The notes: a model not told the origin generated them from the letters alone. Shown: positions 43,836 through 57,049, counted from the first letter of the stretch. The stretch is DNA of 64,000 nucleotides from Adiantum capillus-veneris (GCA_014529385.2 CM043953.1:114481549-114545548); one strand, 5' to 3'. Numbers and translations are program-made.

Positions 43836-46799
43836 TTGAATTGCATGGGAACCCATCATCCACTCACATTCAGTTCCATGCCTTTGGTTGGAACCCAAGG
43901 TAGTGCAACTCAAGACCCTCATATAGCATCTAGTGACTCTTCCTCTAAGTACGACATCATGGAGGGATATCCTACTCAAAACCCTGAAATGTCAAGTCAA
44001 GACATGCATGTCTTTGCCCCACGGCATGGGTCTAGCGTGTTTAGCCGCTTAAAAGAAACCTTTAGTCGAGCCACCCATTTGGAGCCCACAACTAGTGAAG
44101 TGAACGACGGCAATGCGGAGGTAGATTTCCCTTTCACTTCTCATGTAGACTGTGTACTCCCCAAGGGGGTGATGGCTCAATAGGGTCATGCAGGGTCAGG
44201 CAATGGGGAGCCATAATGCTTCCACTTCAGGGGAAGCTCCAGCACACTAAGCTTAGAGGGGATATTTCTCACAAAAATTGGGAGTATGACCTACAAACTG
44301 AGACATTGACCAACCTATACACACGCTTCACATACCCTGTGGGGTGGTTAGAGGTGGTAAAATCCATGTTTGGGGCCCCAAGTTTAGAGGAGCAGCAATG
44401 GATGATCTGTGATGTCATCCATGGTGTCATCCAATTAGGGAGGCAAAACTAGGGAATTAACATTTCTTTGACAAGTCCTATGAGATTCTTGGATACGGGA
44501 AAGGCCAAACAACCAACCCTATCACAAATGGAGACTCCCTCAATGAGTCCCATTGATCCTTTATATGTTGTTTTTCTTGGAGTCTCAATACCCTCTGAAC
44601 CCACAAGCAATAGTTTCACATTCCCAAATTTGACTCATCTTTCCCTCGAAAAACCACTGCTACTATGCCGGTCCCACCGAAAAGTATACCTTGGACCTCA
44701 TTCGTGAGTAAAGCACCACTACATAGTAGCACAATGCCCACAACAATACCTACAAGTGTACATCAATCATATGTACCTATGGGCCCTCATACCCATCTAG
44801 CTCCCACACCCCTGATTGTTTTGACAGCCTACATTCCACAACCACCCTATTCAAGTACTCATTCTAGTGGAGCCATACCAGCTAGTATTAACATGTCATA
44901 TCCTATGTCTGCTATGCCTAGGGCCACACATATGAACTTTGGGCTACCACATGGAACAACATAGTACTCAGCTTGGGACTCGAGGATCACCCATATGCCT
45001 AACCCAATGCCAACCCCCATTCTAGATGCAGTCCCAAGAACGCATGTCCCCACTATACCTATTCACTTGGGTGACTTGGCAACATTTTCTCAAGCTATCG
45101 ATCGATCTATTGCTAAAAATATGTGTAAAATGCTTGATAGAGAGCCTAGAAGTAAGGCAGTACAAGTGGCCAAGCTCAGATAAAAGTACAGTGGAGACGG
45201 GGATGTTAGAAAGAATATTGAGGTATTTGAGCACGTATGTGATTCCCTGGAAAATCACAATGAATTGCATCAATGCAAAGCTTTGATCTTGACTCTAAGT
45301 GGGAAGATAAGGGACTGGTATAGAACCCTACAAAATAAAGAGCACACGAACTATCCTACTCTTAGGAGACTGCTCTTGAAAGAGTAGATACGAGAGGGAG
45401 TGCTTTGGGGTGTAGCATCTCAACTCGAGAAAGCCCAATGAGAGGAAGGAGACTCATTGAGAGACTTTATTAGTCGCTTGAAGCATTTGAATTCTCGTTG
45501 TAATCCAAATAAGGGCTTCAATAATAAACAATTTCTTGATAGATTCATTAGGAGACTACGACATGAGGATATCTATTATGACCTAGTCATTAGAAGTATC
45601 ACCACTTGGGAAGCAGTCACCACCAATGCAATCCAATTGGAGGACAATTTAATGATTCAAGGAGAAAGAGTGTCTGTTGAGCCTAAATCTACTAGCTCGC
45701 AACCATCAGGCCATGAGCCAATGGCCATAAATCCTATTGTTAAAGAACCAAAGATATCTTCTCACCAAGGCCATTCAAGAAAGTCTTAGAGATAATCGTG
45801 CCTCACAAAACAATCATATGTATCTAAGAAGGGAACAACAATGGTGCTCAGTTTGCTTTGGTCCACATAGCACTAATGAATGCCCTATATTTACAGTAAA
45901 ATTCAAAGGGAATTGCAATGCATGTGGTAGGTACGATCACCAAGCTAAGGATTGTATAATGTTCAAACATGTGGTGGCGAATAGACCACCCTTGGCCTGG
46001 ACGGATTCACCTCGAGTTCCTGCATTGATGTTTGTCCCACCTATTCAACAACTATTGCAACACATGGTTCTTAGGGCCCAAAATGTTACTCAAGCTACAT
46101 CGCTACCACCTCCAGTGCTAGGACCATAGCCCCCACATCCAAGAGTCACCCATGTGAATCATATGGGTTGCGAACCATCTAGTGCTTTTTTGGAAGGCTG
46201 TGAGGAAGATATAGATCCTAATATTGCCTATGGGATGGATGCACTTGAAGAGTGTCCACAATACTACATGGAGGACTATTAGGGATAAGTCAAACCCTTT
46301 TATCAAGTAGCTCCTCTTATAGCAAGAGGCCAAAATATCAATTTCACTACCAAGAGACCACCTCTTCAATGCTATGAGTGTGGGGGTCCACATCATGTAG
46401 CTGAGTGTCCTATTGGAATACAAAATAATGCCACACTAGTGATACAAATACAGGGAGCACATCTACAATATCGATACTTCTGTGTAATCAATGTGGCATC
46501 AATCATTTGTTTGATTTTCCAATGTCCTAATAATCCAAATGCACCAAGGATCACACCATTGAACTTCATTGAGATTACTGAGGCGTCATCACAAAGTACA
46601 CCGGTGGTACCAGTAAATGTACTCACACGATCGATGCTCCAAAACCAAAATTATATTCTTGAAGAAAGAGATGTGGCATCAAACACCCAATCCAAGAAGA
46701 AGAATAAAACATGAAGGAAGAGATCACAAACAATAACGAAGTCAAACCTCAATTCAAAGACTAACATAGGGACTGGTGACGGCCCCGTGTATATGAATG
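43836..46799 (+). pseudogene. Gag of E2 with CCHC knuckles
   Basis: It aligns with E1 gag: SSQDMHV, SVFSRLKETFSRATH, LDTGKAKQPTLSQMETPS, the capsid-like DWYRTLQNKE and SLRDFISRLKHLNSRCNP, and the knuckles CSVCFGPHSTNEC, CNACGRYDHQAKDC and CYECGGPHHVAEC. The fourth knuckle area near 46,480 is altered (CVINVASIICL). At least five frameshifts or stops are present. It keeps CGATCG (46,629-46,634) where E1 has TGATTG, showing gag and pol were one frame. Confidence 0.75.
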
Positions 46800-46809
46800 A
46801 CGCTGGAAA
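46800..46809. repeat. Left target-site duplication of the 1.6-kb insertion
   Basis: ACGCTGGAAA here and again at 48,398-48,407. The minimal duplication is nine bases (CGCTGGAAA). E1 shows the uninterrupted site as GACATTGAAGAGGATTCTGA. Confidence 0.8.
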
Positions 46810-48397
46810 GGGGGAAATGTAAAAACACCCAGCACATAATATGATAGCCTCTCTATAGCCCAGTGATTACACAGCACCCCTATCCCCCTTAGTAATCACA
46901 CTCCTAGATACCCAATCTGCAAACTGCAACTTTCCGTGCTCGTTCCCAACCACCCCAGACTATACACACTCAGTCACAAGGCATACCATGATGGATTTCA
47001 TCTGTAATCCTATCACTGCATATCCACACACATGCTCCTCAAAAATCGATCAACATACAGCTCCTTACCCAAATCTCTTAGATACACGACCCCCACATTA
47101 GCATGAGAGCGATGGAGAAATCGATATATTTATCAAGAATGTAACTAGAAGAATATGATAGCGCAGATCATGCTCCTTTCAATTAGAACAATTACAAAGA
47201 TGAATCCTATTTAAAAAACTCCACGCTTTGTCCTCCTGCTAATGGCAATCCAAACTAGTGCTACTAGCAAACCTTTTATTTTTTTACTTTGGCGGCTCTG
47301 CATAAGCACATCAGCTCAGTGTTTGTCACATCCCTATTGTAGCTCTCGACCCCTTTTCTCTACTCCTTCCCTCATCTCGCCCCTTCACACCAATAATTCC
47401 CCAAGCCTGCTCACCTTGACACAGCGCCCCTCCACGTTTTTCCGCCCTGCACACGGCGAGTCCTTCAAATGGTGCTCCTTCTCTGGCTCTTAGCCCCGAA
47501 GGCTGCAACCCACCACTAGCTTTGCCACGGCCTCTCTTTTCTCCAACTTGCGGCTCCCCGAACTCTCCTTGTGCCCTACAACACCTCCTCTTGTGCTGCT
47601 TTTGGCCATCCTCACTCTCGCCATCCACTGTCCACCACCCGTCCTCTGTAGGCCTTCAGGCCTTCTTGAGCCTAGCCCACACCCCTGCTCTACTAGCAGC
47701 TCTCGACCACCTCTCCTCTATGCTCCCACTCTTAGCTCTCAGCTCCCCCAAAAGCACCACCTTCATCTCCTTGCACCATCCTACCCACGGCTCCCACAAC
47801 CCTTATCTTCTCTCGGCAATGCGCCCTCCTTCCAGTGCTACCATCCCTCACAACCCTTATCTGCAGCACTATCAGATGGCGTTCCATGCATGCCAATGGG
47901 CTGCTCCCTCCGGATGGCGTTTTTTCCTTGGATGTCAACCACCCTGCAAAACGTTCTTTTATTATCAAAGACTTTGACTTGGACCAAGACCATGTCGAGC
48001 ACCGCATTCCTTCGCCTAAACTTCATGGCAATGACCAAGACACCATCCCTAGAAAACATCGATCCCCACAATGGTTCTTGGCCACTCATATTGCCATCGA
48101 AAAAATGACGACCATTTCTTTGGCCTTTGACTTTAGCTCAATGTGCTAGACGATTAAAAAACCCCATCACTTATGCACAAGAGAAACCGTGGCATTATTG
48201 ACCTTGACCACTAATGTGGCATATACTTCTCCCAATAGTTCCAAATGTGAAGCAAATGCCACATTTGGCAGGCACATCTCGATCGGGTTTGTTGCACTCT
48301 GCATCTAACACTTGCTCAACCATTCCCCCATCATGCTACTGCTTTCCACACCCCTACTACTGGAACTTCCATGGGTTGACATACATTGGGTACACCA
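46810..48397. mobile_element. 1,588-bp C-rich insertion in E2 with 9-10-bp target duplication
   Basis: It starts GGGGGAAATGTAAAAACACC and ends CATTGGGTACACC. Comparison with E1 proves that it is inserted. The interior at 47,240-48,150 is far richer in C and CG than its surroundings and lacks retrotransposon motifs. It has open frames on both strands (for example 47,548-48,108 plus, with VLLLAILTLAIH) but none that I recognise. I see no terminal inverted repeats and no poly-A end. The duplication length fits a Mutator-like element that captured host DNA; a retroposed or repair-derived insert is the alternative. Confidence 0.65.
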
Positions 48398-48407
48398 ACG
48401 CTGGAAA

Positions 48408-49905
48408 TGATTCTGATTCAAGTGAGATCATGGAGACTAAAACGACCATTAGAAAGAAAAAAAGGAGGAAGATCATGATGAGCCACAATGGACACAACCC
48501 ATGGAACATAGGAAGAACATCGGAACTTATCCAAACCCTATAGAGGAGATTGAGCAAGTCAAGACTTAAGGATTTTGGTAGATGAGATCCAAAGGGAGCT
48601 AGAACCAATACATAGGAAGATCCAAATTACAGACACAATGTTTCCTACACAAAATCAACCTCACAAATACCATAGACCACTAGCCATACCTAGTGTCATC
48701 CAAGAAGAAAGTGACTTTAAGTCGTTGGGAAGTGGGCGTACTCCCTTCTTGTTGGAGAGGATGTTTACAGAGGGATAACCTGACCCTATTGAAGAAATGG
48801 AGATTCCAACTTCCCCATGTCAAGGAATTGAATCCCAAAAAGCTCCATTAAATAAATTGCCAAATTGATGGATTTCATGGCTTCAAAAGTTAGAACCACC
48901 ATCATGTCTAAACTATATTGAGACCCCGAGTTATTCCTAACTCTTCGAGCTTTCCTCAATGGAAAACTGAAAGTCGGGTTACCACAATTTGCACCGATAG
49001 CTAGGTCTAAGGAAGCGTTAGTAGAGGAGGAACCCTTAGATCCACAACCCAACCTGGATGAGAACTCAGTTGTTGAAATACATGTTAATAAGTTGAGATA
49101 GTACTTTGAAGGCAATGAATCCAATGTGACCTTACCAATCACTACCAAAGGATTAATTATGAAGGGAATCCTTGATGGGGCAATGGGGATAGATTTTTTA
49201 TAATAAAAACTGTTGGGAATTTATGGGGAGACCTCACCTTGGGACTACAAACATAGTGGTAAAGATGGCCAATGGGACCATTGTTAAACCCATTGGGATG
49301 CTAGAAGATCTCAAGATCAAGGTTCTTGGACACAAGGTAAGGCACACCCTCATTGTTATGGATGTTTCCAAGCACACTATGTCATCTGAGATGATATTAG
49401 GACGTCCTTTCTCATGAGGGAAGCTAAAATGGTGCATGGCTGGTCTAAAAACCATGTCTACAATTCCAAGACTCTGTGATTCAAGTTGATCTTGTGACTG
49501 GTCTAGCACATCCTCTAGGATACACATTTATAATTGACCATCGATCTGACACCACAATTCACTCGGCCCCATTGTAGTATTGTTACACATGTAAAAAGGA
49601 CATTGATATTGGAGAAGATTCTCCTTATATGGATGTTCTACCTGGAATGGCTAAGTCTGACAACGTGGATTGGGACCACCTAACAGCAACCATAGACACT
49701 TGGGGAAATAGAGGGATGACTTGGGTAACACCTAAGGGGGACAAAGTGCCACAACTCGTACCTTTAAATATGATAGGAGCAATGCATATAGTTTCTGATG
49801 ACCTACCACATGAAGGCTTGATGGACATTAGAACCAGTAGCGTCTCAAAAGACTATAGTCCACACGATTTGGAGTCGGAATCATCAGTTGAAATTGACTA
49901 AGAGG
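48408..49905 (+). pseudogene. Gag-pol linker and aspartic protease of E2
   Basis: It resumes the E1-like frame after the insertion: SEIMETKTTIRKKKR, IQREL-P-RKIQI-DTMFP, the protease loop region KGILDGAMGIDF near 49,170 (the DGGAG of E1 is damaged), HTMSSEMILGRPFS and then YMDVLPGM at 49,629. After VLPGM it continues with DNVDWDHLTATIDT, sequence deleted in E1. Several stops and frameshifts are present. Confidence 0.75.
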
Positions 49906-50459
49906 ACAAAGAATCTAAGTTAAATGTTGGTGCAAATGTGACGACAAACCATTCAGGGCCCAGTGGTACCCTAGATGACAATCTATCCTGGAGTGCCAAG
50001 TTGCTAGACACAAGTAGCGATCCATCTAGCAACTTGGCACTAGAGACTGGTCATAAGCAAAAACTAAACAAGAGGAGTAAGCTAAATAAGAGGCCATGAT
50101 ATCAAGCCAATTTATGTGCTAGGATAAATAAATAGAAATTTACAATAGAATGGTTGAGTTATATGGGGGGCATGTGATGCTCATCGAAAGTTGGTAGATA
50201 ATTGGCGTGAATACCTTCAAAGCGTCAGTCCACAAGCCATTGACATTGCACGCCAAAGTTGAGCCGTACTGTAAGGAGACGCCAAAACCGAGCGTTATCT
50301 CAACAACTAAGGGAAGTGGAAGCAAAATCACAGTCCACAACACAGCAAGATCCCACAGACTTACACCCTACACCTGATCATTTCAAATCCTACACCATGG
50401 AGGAGCGTAACGTTGTGTATACAAAGGCCCAAAGAACACCTACTAATAGAAAGTAATGG

Positions 50460-51900
50460 AGTCTATGATGGTCCGGTGATAGTTAAAGAAATAGAGTTAT
50501 CGGACCCAAGTGAGGAGTCCAAACCTATTTTCATTGCCCAAGACCCAACAGAGACTGAGGAATATTTACTTAAGGATATCCTCAAGGAATTCAAGGATAT
50601 ATTTGCTTGGACATATCTGACATGAAGGGTGCTCCACCTTCCATAGTGCAACATACAATTTCAATGATTAGCACTGCTAAACCAGTCCAACAAAGACCCT
50701 ACCCAATGAATCCTAAGTATACAAAGATTATCCAGGAATAACTTGAAAATCTTATCAAATGTGGATTCATATACCCTATTGAGCACTCAGAGTGGGTGTC
50801 TCTAATAGTTATTGTGTCAAAAAATAATAGGAAACTCAGAGTGTGTGTGGATCTCAAGAAGGTTAATCCACTAGAAGAGATCACTATCCACCACTACCAT
50901 ATTCGAAACATATACTTGATAGAGTCACAAAAAAGGAACCTTATAGCTTTTTAGATGGGTACTCCGGTTACAATCAAATCATGATTGCGCTAGAGGACTA
51001 AGCTAAAACCACTTTTATAACTAAATTGGGAGTGTTCGCATTTCGTGCGATGGCTTTTGGCCTAACCAATGTCCCTGCTACATTCCAAAGATTAATAAAC
51101 ACTGCTTTTAGGGAATATTTAAGGAAATTTTGCGAAGCTTTTTTAGATGACTTCTGTGTTTAAACTTCATGGAAAGAACATCTATCATGTTTATGAAAAG
51201 TGTTTGAAAGGTGCAGATTGTATCGCATCTCATTAAACCCTTTCAAATGTCAATTTTGGGTCAGATATGGAGTCATTTTAGGACACATCCCGGACATATA
51301 GTATCCAAGAATGGGATCTCCCCACACATGAGAGGAAAACCAAAACCATTTCCAATTTGCTACTACCTACAAACTATAAAGGAGCTCAAAGGTTCATGGA
51401 CCATGTTGATTATTATCGATGGCTTGTTTTAAACTTTGCCAAAATAGCCCGTCATTTGTACAAGCTTCTTATTGAGTTTCATTGGACCGCGGAGTGTGAC
51501 CATACTTATGAGGTATTAAAAAGAGCCTTGACAAGTGCCCCAATCCTACGAGTTCCCGATTGGAATGTAATTTTTCATGTGCATATCGATGCATCGAACT
51601 TCACTATTGGGTATGTTTTAGCTCAACCAGGAGAACATAAATTGGACTACCGCATTACCTTTGCAAGCCACCAACTGAATGATGCTATGAGTTAGTACAC
51701 CACTACAGAGCAGAAAGGTTTTGGTATGATATATACAATAAAGAAATTTTGCTATTACCTTTTTGCCAGCAAATATGTTTTTTAAATGGATCATCAAGCG
51801 TTGTTGTATCTAGTAAACAAACCATGCTCCACAAGAAGAATTACATGATGGTTATTAATTCTTCTTGAGTTTGATTTTATCATCATGGTGAGACCCTGTA
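50460..51900 (+). pseudogene. Reverse transcriptase and RNase H of E2
   Basis: RT pieces include PVQQRPYPMNPKYTKII, KCGFIYPIEHSEWVS, NRKLRVCVDLKKVNP, FRAMAFGLTNVPATFQRL and AFLDDFCV near 51,140 (the catalytic Asp pair is kept). RNase H shows HIDASNFTIGYVLAQPG, TTEQKGFG and MDHQALLYLVNK. IYPIEHSEWVS with LDDF is the style of the Athila/Tat side of plant Ty3/gypsy. Many stops and frameshifts make it inactive. This segment is what E1 has lost. Confidence 0.75.
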
Positions 51901-52149
51901 AAAGGTATGTCACGGCTGATCATTTGTCTCGCATACCCAATGGTGAATCCCCCCACTGGAATCGATGAATTGCCTGATACTTCCCTATTCCTAGTCGAGA
52001 CCAGGCCTAAATGGAGTGAGAAGATTGTAAACTTTTTAGTTAATGGTTTTCCACCCAAGGAGCTTTGTAAGGATAGCTTATTTAAGCTATTAAAGGAATG
52101 TGAACCTTATTCTTTAATTGTAGGTACTCTCTACAAGCTAGGGAGGGAA

Positions 52150-53400
52150 GGATGATATTCTTAGACGATGTGCTCGTGAGGATGAGTATTTGTACATACT
52201 GCAAGAAGCACACATGAACATAGCCGAAGGACATTTTTCAAGAGAACTAACTGCTAGGAAGGTGTTGCAATCAGGATATTGGTGGCCCACCTTATTCAAA
52301 GATGCGTCACTTTTTGCAAAATGATGTGATGAATGCCAAGATTACAAGACCACACAATGGAAGGATCAAATGCCTTTACATCCTATTAAAGTGATCCAAC
52401 CATTTGAAAAATGCCCAATTAGTCCGGCAGTCCGTAACACCTAATCCCGATGTATTATTGTTGCGACTGACTATGTGACAAAGTGGGCACAAGCCAAGGC
52501 AACACGCAAGGCTGATGCAAGGTCAACCGCTAAGTTTCTCTTTGAGAATATTATTACATGATTTGGTTGTCCCTTTGAAATTGTGAGTGATAATGGCACT
52601 CATTTTATAAATGAAGTGATAAAGGAACTTACACCAAGCTTCATGATATCCCACCATAAGTCCACAGTTTATTATGGCCAAGTTGAGAGTACCAACAAGA
52701 CTATAATTTCTATCTTGACCAAGACGGTAGAGGCTCATCGCACAGATTGGGATTTGAAGCTAACATCAGCTCTATGGGCTTATCATATTGCATACAAAGT
52801 GGCTATTAATTGTACACCATTCAAGATGGTATATGGCCAAGAAGCAGTTATGCCATGGGAGTTTGTCATTCCTAGTCTTTGAGTAGCTTCACAAGAAGGT
52901 TGGGATGGTAACCCTATAGTTGAGCGTTTATCCTTGAGTGGTTAGATGAAGAGAGGCAATTGGATGTGCAAAATGCACTTGTGGAGAAGGATAGGCAAAA
53001 CAAATGTTTTGATCTTCATTTAAAGAACAAGAATATCAAGGTTGAGGATAAAGTTCTTATGTATGGAGTGCCTAACGAGAAGAAAAATTTAAAATATACG
53101 AGAAAAGGACCATACAGAGTACGCAAAATCACCCAACAAGGTATTGTGTGTGGAAACTCTTAATTGAGTGGAAACCATTTGATCCTTAATGGGAGTAAAT
53201 TTAAAAGATACTATGATCCCTTAGGCCAAGAGGAGCTATGTGCCATTCATCAAAAGAAGGCAGCCAAGGAACAAGCAGAATTGAAAAAGATACAAGCTCA
53301 AGTCAAGGCTCAAGAGCGACAACAACATATTAGGCGCCAACTAGAGGCCACAGTGGAGTTACACATGCATTTCAAGTTGATTCCGAGAATGATTTGGTAG
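52150..53400 (+). pseudogene. Integrase of E2
   Basis: The HHCC region is visible (EAHMNIAEGHFS, then CDECQDYKT near 52,330), then VATDYVTKWAQAKAT with the first catalytic Asp, SDNGTHFINEVIKEL at 52,586 with the second, and GQVESTNKT, where the expected catalytic Glu survives (E1: GQAESTNKT). The C-terminus has RKGPYRVRKI and SKFKRYYDPL, and then a Lys/Gln-rich tail. The stop after VIPSL matches the stop at the same codon in E1. Confidence 0.8.
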
Positions 53401-53417
53401 ATTCTGACCCACCTCTA

Positions 53418-54585
53418 TGATACCCCATCGAGTTAAATAGCACCTATGGAAAAGTGATATATAACGCTTTATTGGACACAAGAGCTAAATATAATCTATT
53501 ATCCTATGGAGTGTGGTGTCATTTGTCGTCTTTATTTGAGAGTGGCATCCAAGTCAAGGGTATTAACAAGAAAAAAACTATTGTCCTTGGAATCTTGCAC
53601 ACTCCTATCAGTTATGACAATAGGGCCGTGGCTCAAAGCCTTTTGGTCATGCATGCGGGTGCTATGGAGGGCAACATAAACATAGGATGTAAGTTGATGT
53701 CTACAACTAAGTGTACTATCAATTGGGGAACTCGAAGTATCATGACACAGAAACAAACTCTCAATTCTACCACTCAAGCAACAGTCCATGAGTTATCGCC
53801 TCTTGAGGGAACATAGAATAGAACATTGCATATCCAAGAGGTTGAAACATCTATCCCTATAGCTACAACCCTCTAAAGCTTCAACTTTCGTGGGTAAAAG
53901 AATGAGGCACCCACGACTCAGTATGATTTGTCAAGGGCAACATACAAATGGGTCCCTAAAGTTTGTTAACATTTATTTAAATGCTCAATCTGGTTCAAAA
54001 CAGAAGGCTTGTAAGAGACACCCCACTCGCCCCAAGAAATTTAAGGAAACGTTACGTTGGATTCCTAAGCGACTACTAGAAGCCCAAGGCTACTATGACA
54101 CAAATGAGCAAATTTGGGTGCCTAAACGTAAATTGTGTCCTGCCTTGTCACCTATAGACACATGTGAGTCAAATCTTGTAACTATGGAGCCGATTGAAGA
54201 CTATAAAAAGGGAAAGATTACGAAATATGACACACCTCTTTGAGAGCTAGTTTGGGTACCGAAGCAAGAACAATTTGTATCACTTAGCTCGAGAATAGGA
54301 AATTCAAATGAAGCTTCATGTAGTTCATCCACACAAATACAAGCTTCTACACAACCTCCATCTACCAATATAAATATCCAAAAAAACAAGAAAGAAGTAA
54401 CACCTCCCATTGTAAGTTCACCACCTAAAGCAACATTATCAGTAAGATCATGGGAGAGTACCGTACCACCCTTGCAACTTGATGAAGTGCATAGGGTGGC
54501 GGAAGTCTATTGGTCAAAGTCTTCACCCATTACAACTTGGAACAAGTGGTTTCAAAGGGTGATGACGTCTTTCCAAAAGCTATGA
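53418..54585 (+). pseudogene. Post-integrase retropepsin-like plus W-V-P-K ORF (E2)
   Basis: It begins YPIELNSTYGKV directly after a TGA that E1 shares. The domain keeps ALLDTRAKYNLLSYGVW (D-T-R-A loop), AQSLLVMHAG and NIGCKLMSTTKCTINWGT. YKWVPK, RWIPKRLL, QIWVPKRKL and LVWVPKQE follow, then SWESTVPPLQLDE and TTWNKWFQRVMTSFQ. There is one frameshift between 53,816 and 53,890 and a few stops. The W of RWIPK is intact here but is a stop in E1. Conservation of motifs and of the C-terminal block in two diverged copies suggests that the product mattered when the family was active. Confidence 0.6.
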
Positions 54586-54592
54586 TCTACCC

Positions 54593-54605
54593 AAGGAAGG
54601 GGGGA
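54593..54605 (+). other. Polypurine tract of E2
   Basis: AAGGAAGGGGGGA is followed by TGTCTAAG at 54,606. It is the direct counterpart of E1 1,282-1,297. Confidence 0.65.
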
Positions 54606-54684
54606 TGTCTAAGACATCCATCATTCGCTTGCTTCTCCCTTAATCTTCCTCCCTGACCTCTTAACCTCCTAATCCTAGGGAATG

Positions 54685-54694
54685 TATATATATA
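54685..54694 (+). promoter_or_regulatory. TATA-like box upstream of the E2 acidic ORF
   Basis: TAGGGAATGTATATATATAG matches the E1 context TAGGGAATGCATATATAAAT. It lies about 180 bases before the ORF start. Confidence 0.35.
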
Positions 54695-54875
54695 GCCCTA
54701 TGCTAAATCCAGAAAAAAAAGGAGTAAAAGAGCAAGAGCCACCAAACAAAGAGCTTGGAACCAACAAAATCTCGTCCATAATAAAAAACTCTTAATGACA
54801 CTTCATGCACAATGACACAGCTCTTATGATATTTGCAAACTAACCAAAATCTATCTGTATGTACTATGTACAAAT

Positions 54876-55294
54876 ATGGCTAGTACGCTAAAATCATCCA
54901 CTCCTACCTTGGGTGAGAGGTATCATCTTTACTTTTCTCAAGTGTTTCACATGGCCTACCCTGTGCTCACCTTTGAATGGGATTTCGTAGATACACTAGC
55001 AGGTGAGAAAAATTTGCGGAATTAGAATAGAGGATACGTCTCTTGACCACGATTGATCCCTACTTAGTAGAGAACGTTGCTCCAATTGTGCTATCCTTTT
55101 GAGCAAGATGAATATCCGTGCTAGTGCCCTTTTTGGTGAACCTTTGTGCATCTGATGATGAGGAAGATTTACATGATTTCGTGGATGGGACACATGGTTT
55201 CATTGAGGATGACTTTATTTATCTTGACAATGATAAGGATAGAGGTTTAGACTTAGGATTGCCAGCCCATCTATACAATATCCTATTTCCTTGA
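54876..55294 (+). pseudogene. Acidic ORF remnant of E2
   Basis: Starts MASTLKSSTPTLGERY and ends HLYNILFP with a TGA, matching the E1 ORF at both ends. EEDLHDFVDGTHGFIEDD and YLDNDKDRGLDLG preserve the acidic tail. A stop and frameshifts near 55,020-55,130 break it. Substitutions such as DYTDGTYG to DFVDGTHG are partly conservative. Confidence 0.6.
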
Positions 55295-56587
55295 CCCTAT
55301 AGGAGATGCAGATAGATAGGTTAGGGCTCTTTATGTTGTTTTTGTTTTTTTCAATAAGGGTTGGTACCTCTTTCCATTGATGTGTCCCTAGAGGTATTTC
55401 CTAGTATTTTCTAGTGTGTACAAGAACGCATTGCAGTAGTTGGGCTTTTAAATATCATGCAAACTTTTTCCATCCTTCTCATCAAATTGAGCACGATGAC
55501 CATTACAAACAGGTCTTTCTTGTCCATTATCATTGCTTGTTGTCTTTTTTAACATCCATGTTTGTATGCTTTAATCGTGATTGATACCAAAATGTTCAAC
55601 ACATTTGTTTAGTATTCAACATTAGATTCGATATAATTTTATGTCATAGTCCCTTGTCTAGGTTTATTAATCAAGAAGTCTGGATAAGCTAGTTGGTGAT
55701 TTTTTCTTAATGCCATAGGAGATGCCTTCCTAATTTTTAGTGGTCACCTTAGGCTATTAATCCAATATTATGAAGCATGGTGTGCAGTATTTCAAGTGCT
55801 TTTTAGTGGGCTTAAATCCTCCTAACCTTTAGCTTAAGTATTATAATGGGAGTTTGAATATTGTGATGAGCCTGGGGAAGAAAAGAATGTCAAAATGACC
55901 CTCCAAAGTTACAAAATGGAAATGCAATGAAAGAAAAACAACCAAAAGACAAAAAGCAAAAGTGCCAACAATATAAAACATTAAGCTGGTATTGCCTATG
56001 GTACTAGAGCCCTAGAGCTTCCCAATGTGCACGCTTTTCTTTGAAAAGCAAAAATCCCCATGCATACAAAATAAGCACACAAGTCAAATTACTTTGAGTC
56101 AATGTAAACCAAAGAGAGCCCAAAAGATCAATTAAGGCTCTATGTGGAAACAAGGCATCTATCATAAACACTTTGGGGGGTCGAACAAAGGGAACCATTC
56201 AGGAAATGATTTCATGTGCGATCTCCTTTATCGTATCTTAACTAGACTATCTTCTAAGTTAGCCTCTAGTAGCCCTGGGACATGAAACACTCATCTCTCA
56301 CAATTAAACAGCTTAATTGACCATAGATAATTGTGAAGCTTGCCCATGGAGTTAATAGTTGGCATGTAGTCCCTGTTGACAGTTAAATTAGCGACCCTAG
56401 ACCTTTTGATTTGTTGACCTTTACAAGTACTTATGTGTTTGATTCTATTGTATTTTAATGTTTACTGCTCAACAAATTGTTTAATATTCTATTACCAATC
56501 ACTCTATGTGCTTGTTCACTGCATATGATTTTTAATTATCCATGTTCTTATGAGAATGTAGTTACTATGCCATTTTTTGTTGATTTT

Positions 56588-56592
<5 letters not shown>
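55295..56592 (+). other. E2 region between acidic ORF and LTR tail
   Basis: The first 630 bases match E1 1-633. The rest has no partner in the window and no recognisable gene. The LTR start lies somewhere in or before this stretch (a TG at 56,378 in TGTTGACAG is one candidate). Confidence 0.45.
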
Positions 56593-56662
<70 letters not shown>

Positions 56663-57049
56663 CATACTAATTGTCGGCCAAGTGTGGGTGCCCAAGTGTG
56701 GTTGGGACGACTCACATAAGGACTTGTAACCCTAACTTTTATCTTATTCTTTAACATATGGTTTGCTGGCTCTTTTTATCTACAGCATAGACTCCTGTTG
56801 TGGGTGAATGTATGAGAGAGTGTGTGTATGAGTGAGGGTGAGAAAACGACCTTACGACAGAGGCAAGGCGGCTGAGCAGCGACGATGGCAAGCTCCCTCT
56901 TAATGGTGGTACAAGATTCCTGCAACGACAAAAAAAATAGAGGTGAGTGACACATTGTTTGCATTTGTGAGCTTCCCCACACACAATTTGTGTGTTTGTA
57001 GCCTTAGTGTCTCACGCACTGCGCATAGCAAGTCTTTTGCGATACGACA
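56593..57049 (+). repeat. 3' LTR tail of E2, starting with a (GA)n tract
   Basis: It matches 42,310-42,746: GGCCAAGTGTGGG, CCCAAGTGTGGTTGGGACGACTC, GGTTTGCTGGCTC and GAGGTGAGTGACACA, ending GATACGACA. The GA tract spans 56,593-56,659. Confidence 0.75.

Larger units (their letters stand above)
42141..57049 (+). mobile_element. E2: Athila/Tat-type Ty3/gypsy element, sister of E1, heavily mutated
   Basis: The order is LTR remnant, leader, gag, protease, RT-RNase H, integrase, post-integrase retropepsin/W-V-P-K ORF, polypurine tract, acidic ORF remnant, LTR tail. It aligns with E1 over the full coding part and keeps the RT region that E1 lost. The LTR tails 42,310-42,746 and 56,593-57,049 are direct repeats ending ACGACA. 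The left boundary near 42,141 is uncertain, and no target duplication was found. A 1,588-bp foreign segment interrupts it at 46,810. Confidence 0.82.

Noticed and set aside
47548-48108. Plus-strand ORF with a hydrophobic LLLAILTLAIH stretch as a secreted host protein
   Set aside because: No recognisable domain, and overlapping ORFs of similar length exist on both strands because the region is C-rich.
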